A DNA stretch of 64,000 nt from an uncultured Latescibacterota bacterium. Its GTDB lineage: Bacteria; Latescibacterota; UBA2968; UBA8231. Shown one piece after another: positions 61,784 to 64,000 of this stretch (position 1 is the first letter of the stretch; the number at the start of each line of letters is the position of its first letter). The position numbers were made by a program, and so were the translations under genes. The stretch lies in assembly GCA_958295495.1 (NCBI GenBank), contig OY282352.1:4596049-4660048 (forward strand), read 5' to 3'. The notes under the pieces are model-generated. The model searched no databases. It was not told where the DNA came from and was given only the letters and a program-made list of their open reading frames with translations.

Positions 61784-62740
61784 TTAGTACCCTTTCTCTA
61801 GATCGCACACGTTCAATAGGGCTGCGCCCGCCAGATAGCGGCGCAGATTTTCCTTGAAGATGGCCTTGCGGCGCTCAATCAATTGCACGGACTCGGCCGA
61901 GGTGTGCGGCGAGATCAGCATGTTGGGCGCGTCCCACAGCGGGCTGTCGGGCGGCAGCGGCTCGACCTCGGTTGCGTCGAGCGCGGCTCCGCCGATCCGG
62001 CCGGCGTACAAGCCCTCGGCCAGCGCTTCCTCATCGACGATCCCCCCGCGCGAGACGACCACCACAAACGCCCCTTCTTTGAGCAAGGCGAGTCGTTGCC
62101 GATTGAGCATTCCGGTCGTCGCTTGGGTGCGCGGGGCCGTCACCACCAGCCAATCCACCATCGCCAGCATCTGGTCCAACCGCTCGACCGGCCACACCGC
62201 ACACACCCCCGGCGGCGGTGCCATCGGCAAGATATCCACCGCATAGACCTTGATTCCAAAGGCTGCGGCCCGCGTGGCCACGGCCCGGCCAATGTCTCCC
62301 ATGGCCAGCACTCCCATCTTGGTCCCGGCCAATTCGATGATGCGCCGCACATAGTGCTTGGTATTCCACTGGTGCTTGCGCTGATCTTCGAGCAGTTCGG
62401 GGATCCGGTGGGCGTGGGCGAGTATTGCGGCGAAGACGTGGTCGGCCATGGGGACGACGTGCGTCTCGCGTGCGTTGGTCATCACCACGTCGCCCGTGCG
62501 AAATTCTGGTATCTGGCGCGCGACTGGGTCAAAGCCGATGCCCACAAAGTGAAACCACTTGAGCCGGGGAGCGGCCAAAAACACTGGCCGCGTAATCAGT
62601 CCAAACACAATCTCGGCATCTGCCGCCGCCCGCATTTGCTCGGCTTCGCTATACGCCGGGCAAAAGTCAAGCTCGGGAAACGCCGTCCGCAATTCTTCGA
62701 CGTAGGCTTCTCCCATGTCAAACGTCAGTACGACCTTCAC
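61784..62740 (-). CDS. D-isomer-specific 2-hydroxyacid dehydrogenase
   Basis: 318 aa from GTG 62740 (AAAGGA lies about 8 nt upstream; the alternative TTG at 62758 is worse). NAD-binding Rossmann domain with LAMGDIGRAVATRAAAFG, the catalytic Arg region VVSRGGIVDEEAL, an acidic DATEVEPLPPDSPLW, and the catalytic His in LISPHTSAES. Phosphoglycerate dehydrogenase-like proteins of this family reduce or oxidise 2-hydroxy acids. Coupled to the enolase-family gene downstream. Confidence 0.85.
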   Translation of the reverse strand: MKVVLTFDMGEAYVEELRTAFPELDFCPAYSEAEQMRAAADAEIVFGLITRPVFLAAPRLKWFHFVGIGFDPVARQIPEFRTGDVVMTNARETHVVPMADHVFAAILAHAHRIPELLEDQRKHQWNTKHYVRRIIELAGTKMGVLAMGDIGRAVATRAAAFGIKVYAVDILPMAPPPGVCAVWPVERLDQMLAMVDWLVVTAPRTQATTGMLNRQRLALLKEGAFVVVVSRGGIVDEEALAEGLYAGRIGGAALDATEVEPLPPDSPLWDAPNMLISPHTSAESVQLIERRKAIFKENLRRYLAGAALLNVCDLEKGY

Positions 62741-62878
62741 GATTTTATCCTTTCTCAAGGCGTTGCCATCGCACAGATTTTTCTCTAATGACAGTTAAAT
62801 TAGCTAAAAAAGAGAGTGTGGAGAAAAGCGGGCGAGCAGCAAGGATAATTCGATCACGGGGAGCACAGGAGTCAAAAA

Positions 62879-64000
62879 ATGAAGCAACAATGGCGGGAAC
62901 GATTGGGGACGGTGGCTTTGGAGCCCTGCGCGTCGGTGGTGGCCGGCAGCTATCAGCAATGGACCCTGACCCTGACCGTGGGCAGCTACGGCATTGACGA
63001 GCGCGGCACCATTAAGATCGCCCAGCGCTTTGCCTGCGACATGCAGCCGGCCCAGTTCAGCGATCCGGCCGCGCCGGCCTATTGCACAGTGCAGACCAAT
63101 GGGGCCGCCAAGCTGGCACCGCGCTTTGCCCCCAAGGGGCACGAGCGCCCTTGGATGCGCTGGTGCGTGGTGATCGATGTGTACGACGGCTTTCTCGCGC
63201 CGGGCGATACGGTGACCGTGGTCCTCGGGGAGCGCTGCGGCGGCTCGCCGGGAATCCGGGCGCAGACCTTTATCGAGTCGGCCCACGAACTGCGCGTTTT
63301 CGTCGATCCGACCAATGCTTCGGTGGCCCGGGCCGTAGCGGATTCGCCCAAGTTTCCCATTGTCGCTGGCGAGGCCGCGGGACTGGTGTGTATAGCGCCG
63401 AGTCAAGCGGTGGTGGGGGAGGCGGTCGAGGTCTTTGTCAAAGGGCAGGATAGGTGGGGCAATCCGACGGCAGTGGCAGGGCCGGTCGAATTGGGCTGGG
63501 AAGGGGAAGGGGAGGTCGTGGTTGCGGGGCGCAGAGTGTCCTTTTGCGCCCCGGGTACAGGACGCCTGAGTGCCGCGGCGGGCGGCTTGCGCTGTTACAG
63601 CAATCCAGTCGCTGTCTTTGCGACAGCGCCTCAGTGGCACCGCTACTGGGGGGATTTGCACGCCCAGTCTGACGCCACCGTCGGCGTGGGCACTGAAGAG
63701 GAGTATTTCACTTTTGCCCGCGATTGGGCGAAGGTGGATTTCGCCTCGCATCAGGGCAACGATTTTCAGATAGACGACGAGGACTGGGAGCGGCTCAACG
63801 AGACGGTGCGGGCTTTTCACCGGGACGGCGAGTTCGTCGTCTTTCCCGGGTACGAGTGGTCGGCCAATTCTCCAGCCGGTGGGGACCGCAACGTTTTTTA
63901 TTTTGCCGAGGGGCTACCCATTGTGCGCAACAGTCACTGGCAGATCCCGCATGTGCCCGAGGACGCGGTATCGCCAGCGCATCCAGCCGATGTCTTTTTC
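62879..64000 (+). CDS. DUF3604/PHP-type protein (3' end outside window)
   Basis: The frame is open from ATG 62879 to the right edge (374 codons), with AGGAG 7-8 nt before the start. The N-terminal 240 residues are beta-rich (SYQQWTLTLTVGSYGIDERG; VDPTNASVARAVADSP) followed by WHRYWGDLHAQSDATVGVG, EYFTFARDWAKVDFASHQ and FVVFPGYEWSANSPAGGDRN, the PHP-like core of DUF3604 proteins (G-D-L-H metal motif; W-S-A pattern). Metal-dependent hydrolase activity is inferred. Confidence 0.8.
   Translation, partial: MKQQWRERLGTVALEPCASVVAGSYQQWTLTLTVGSYGIDERGTIKIAQRFACDMQPAQFSDPAAPAYCTVQTNGAAKLAPRFAPKGHERPWMRWCVVIDVYDGFLAPGDTVTVVLGERCGGSPGIRAQTFIESAHELRVFVDPTNASVARAVADSPKFPIVAGEAAGLVCIAPSQAVVGEAVEVFVKGQDRWGNPTAVAGPVELGWEGEGEVVVAGRRVSFCAPGTGRLSAAAGGLRCYSNPVAVFATAPQWHRYWGDLHAQSDATVGVGTEEEYFTFARDWAKVDFASHQGNDFQIDDEDWERLNETVRAFHRDGEFVVFPGYEWSANSPAGGDRNVFYFAEGLPIVRNSHWQIPHVPEDAVSPAHPADVFF

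Overview
The window comes from a GC-rich, Gram-negative-type heterotroph, probably an uncultured member of the FCB/Latescibacterota-like or Poribacteria-like groups. That placement is inference. It rests on a secreted protein ending in a FlgD-type Ig module, a large outer-membrane barrel-like protein, an SGNH protein, and a dense set of Gfo/Idh/MocA oxidoreductases, enolase-superfamily sugar-acid enzymes, a 2OG-Fe(II) (PhyH-like) oxygenase, an FGGY kinase, sugar ABC importers and a DUF3604/PHP protein. No rRNA, tRNA or CRISPR array was recognised. Two genes run off the window: a TPR plus jelly-roll protein at the left edge (minus strand) and a DUF3604 protein at the right edge (plus strand).

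Layout. 1-5.5 kb: partial secreted protein, an OmpR-type response regulator and its sensor kinase (split by an in-frame TGA), and a VasI-like periplasmic protein. 5.6-14.7 kb: two large exported proteins, an Rpn-family nuclease with a 12-bp tandem repeat, an unknown secreted protein, and two gene-poor stretches carrying small elements with ACTGACGTTACG termini. 14.8-33.4 kb: catabolic region with an amidohydrolase, an epimerase, a Gfo/Idh protein, a complete ABC sugar/polyol importer with two ATPases and a 54-aa membrane protein nested by ATGA overlaps, a parvulin lipoprotein, a truncated SGNH gene, a second ABC importer without an ATPase, and a tandem alpha/beta hydrolase. 33.5-34.6 kb: another Gfo/Idh gene.

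34.7-48.3 kb is a visibly less GC-rich defence island. It encodes BrxF, a DUF6079 BrxC-like ATPase, a broken AlbA_2 (Schlafen/RecG-like) gene with four 36-bp repeats, a PglX-type DNA methyltransferase, a TIGR04255 protein with two small partners, PglZ and a BrxA-position protein. This is a BREX type 3-like set, but no BrxHII helicase is visible. The island sits between two 283-bp direct repeats. Each repeat contains the 3' end of the upstream Gfo/Idh gene and the 3' end of the downstream oxygenase gene, so the uninterrupted ancestral order can be read directly.

48.5-64 kb: oxygenase, Gfo/Idh, FAD amino-acid dehydrogenase, FGGY kinase, ceramidase-like hydrolase, two enolase-superfamily enzymes, a hydroxyacid dehydrogenase and a DUF3604 protein. 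Among these lie two separate two-gene modules, each an ABC-type ATPase followed by a DUF4276/TOPRIM-like protein with GTGA overlap. The second module is bracketed by a perfect 19-bp direct repeat that includes the 3' end of the adjacent enolase-superfamily gene, which looks like site-specific insertion of a minimal defence cassette. The best leads are the two repeat-bounded insertions, the paired ACTTGT-N7-ACAAGT dyads seen both upstream of pglX and outside the island, and the nested 54-aa transporter protein.
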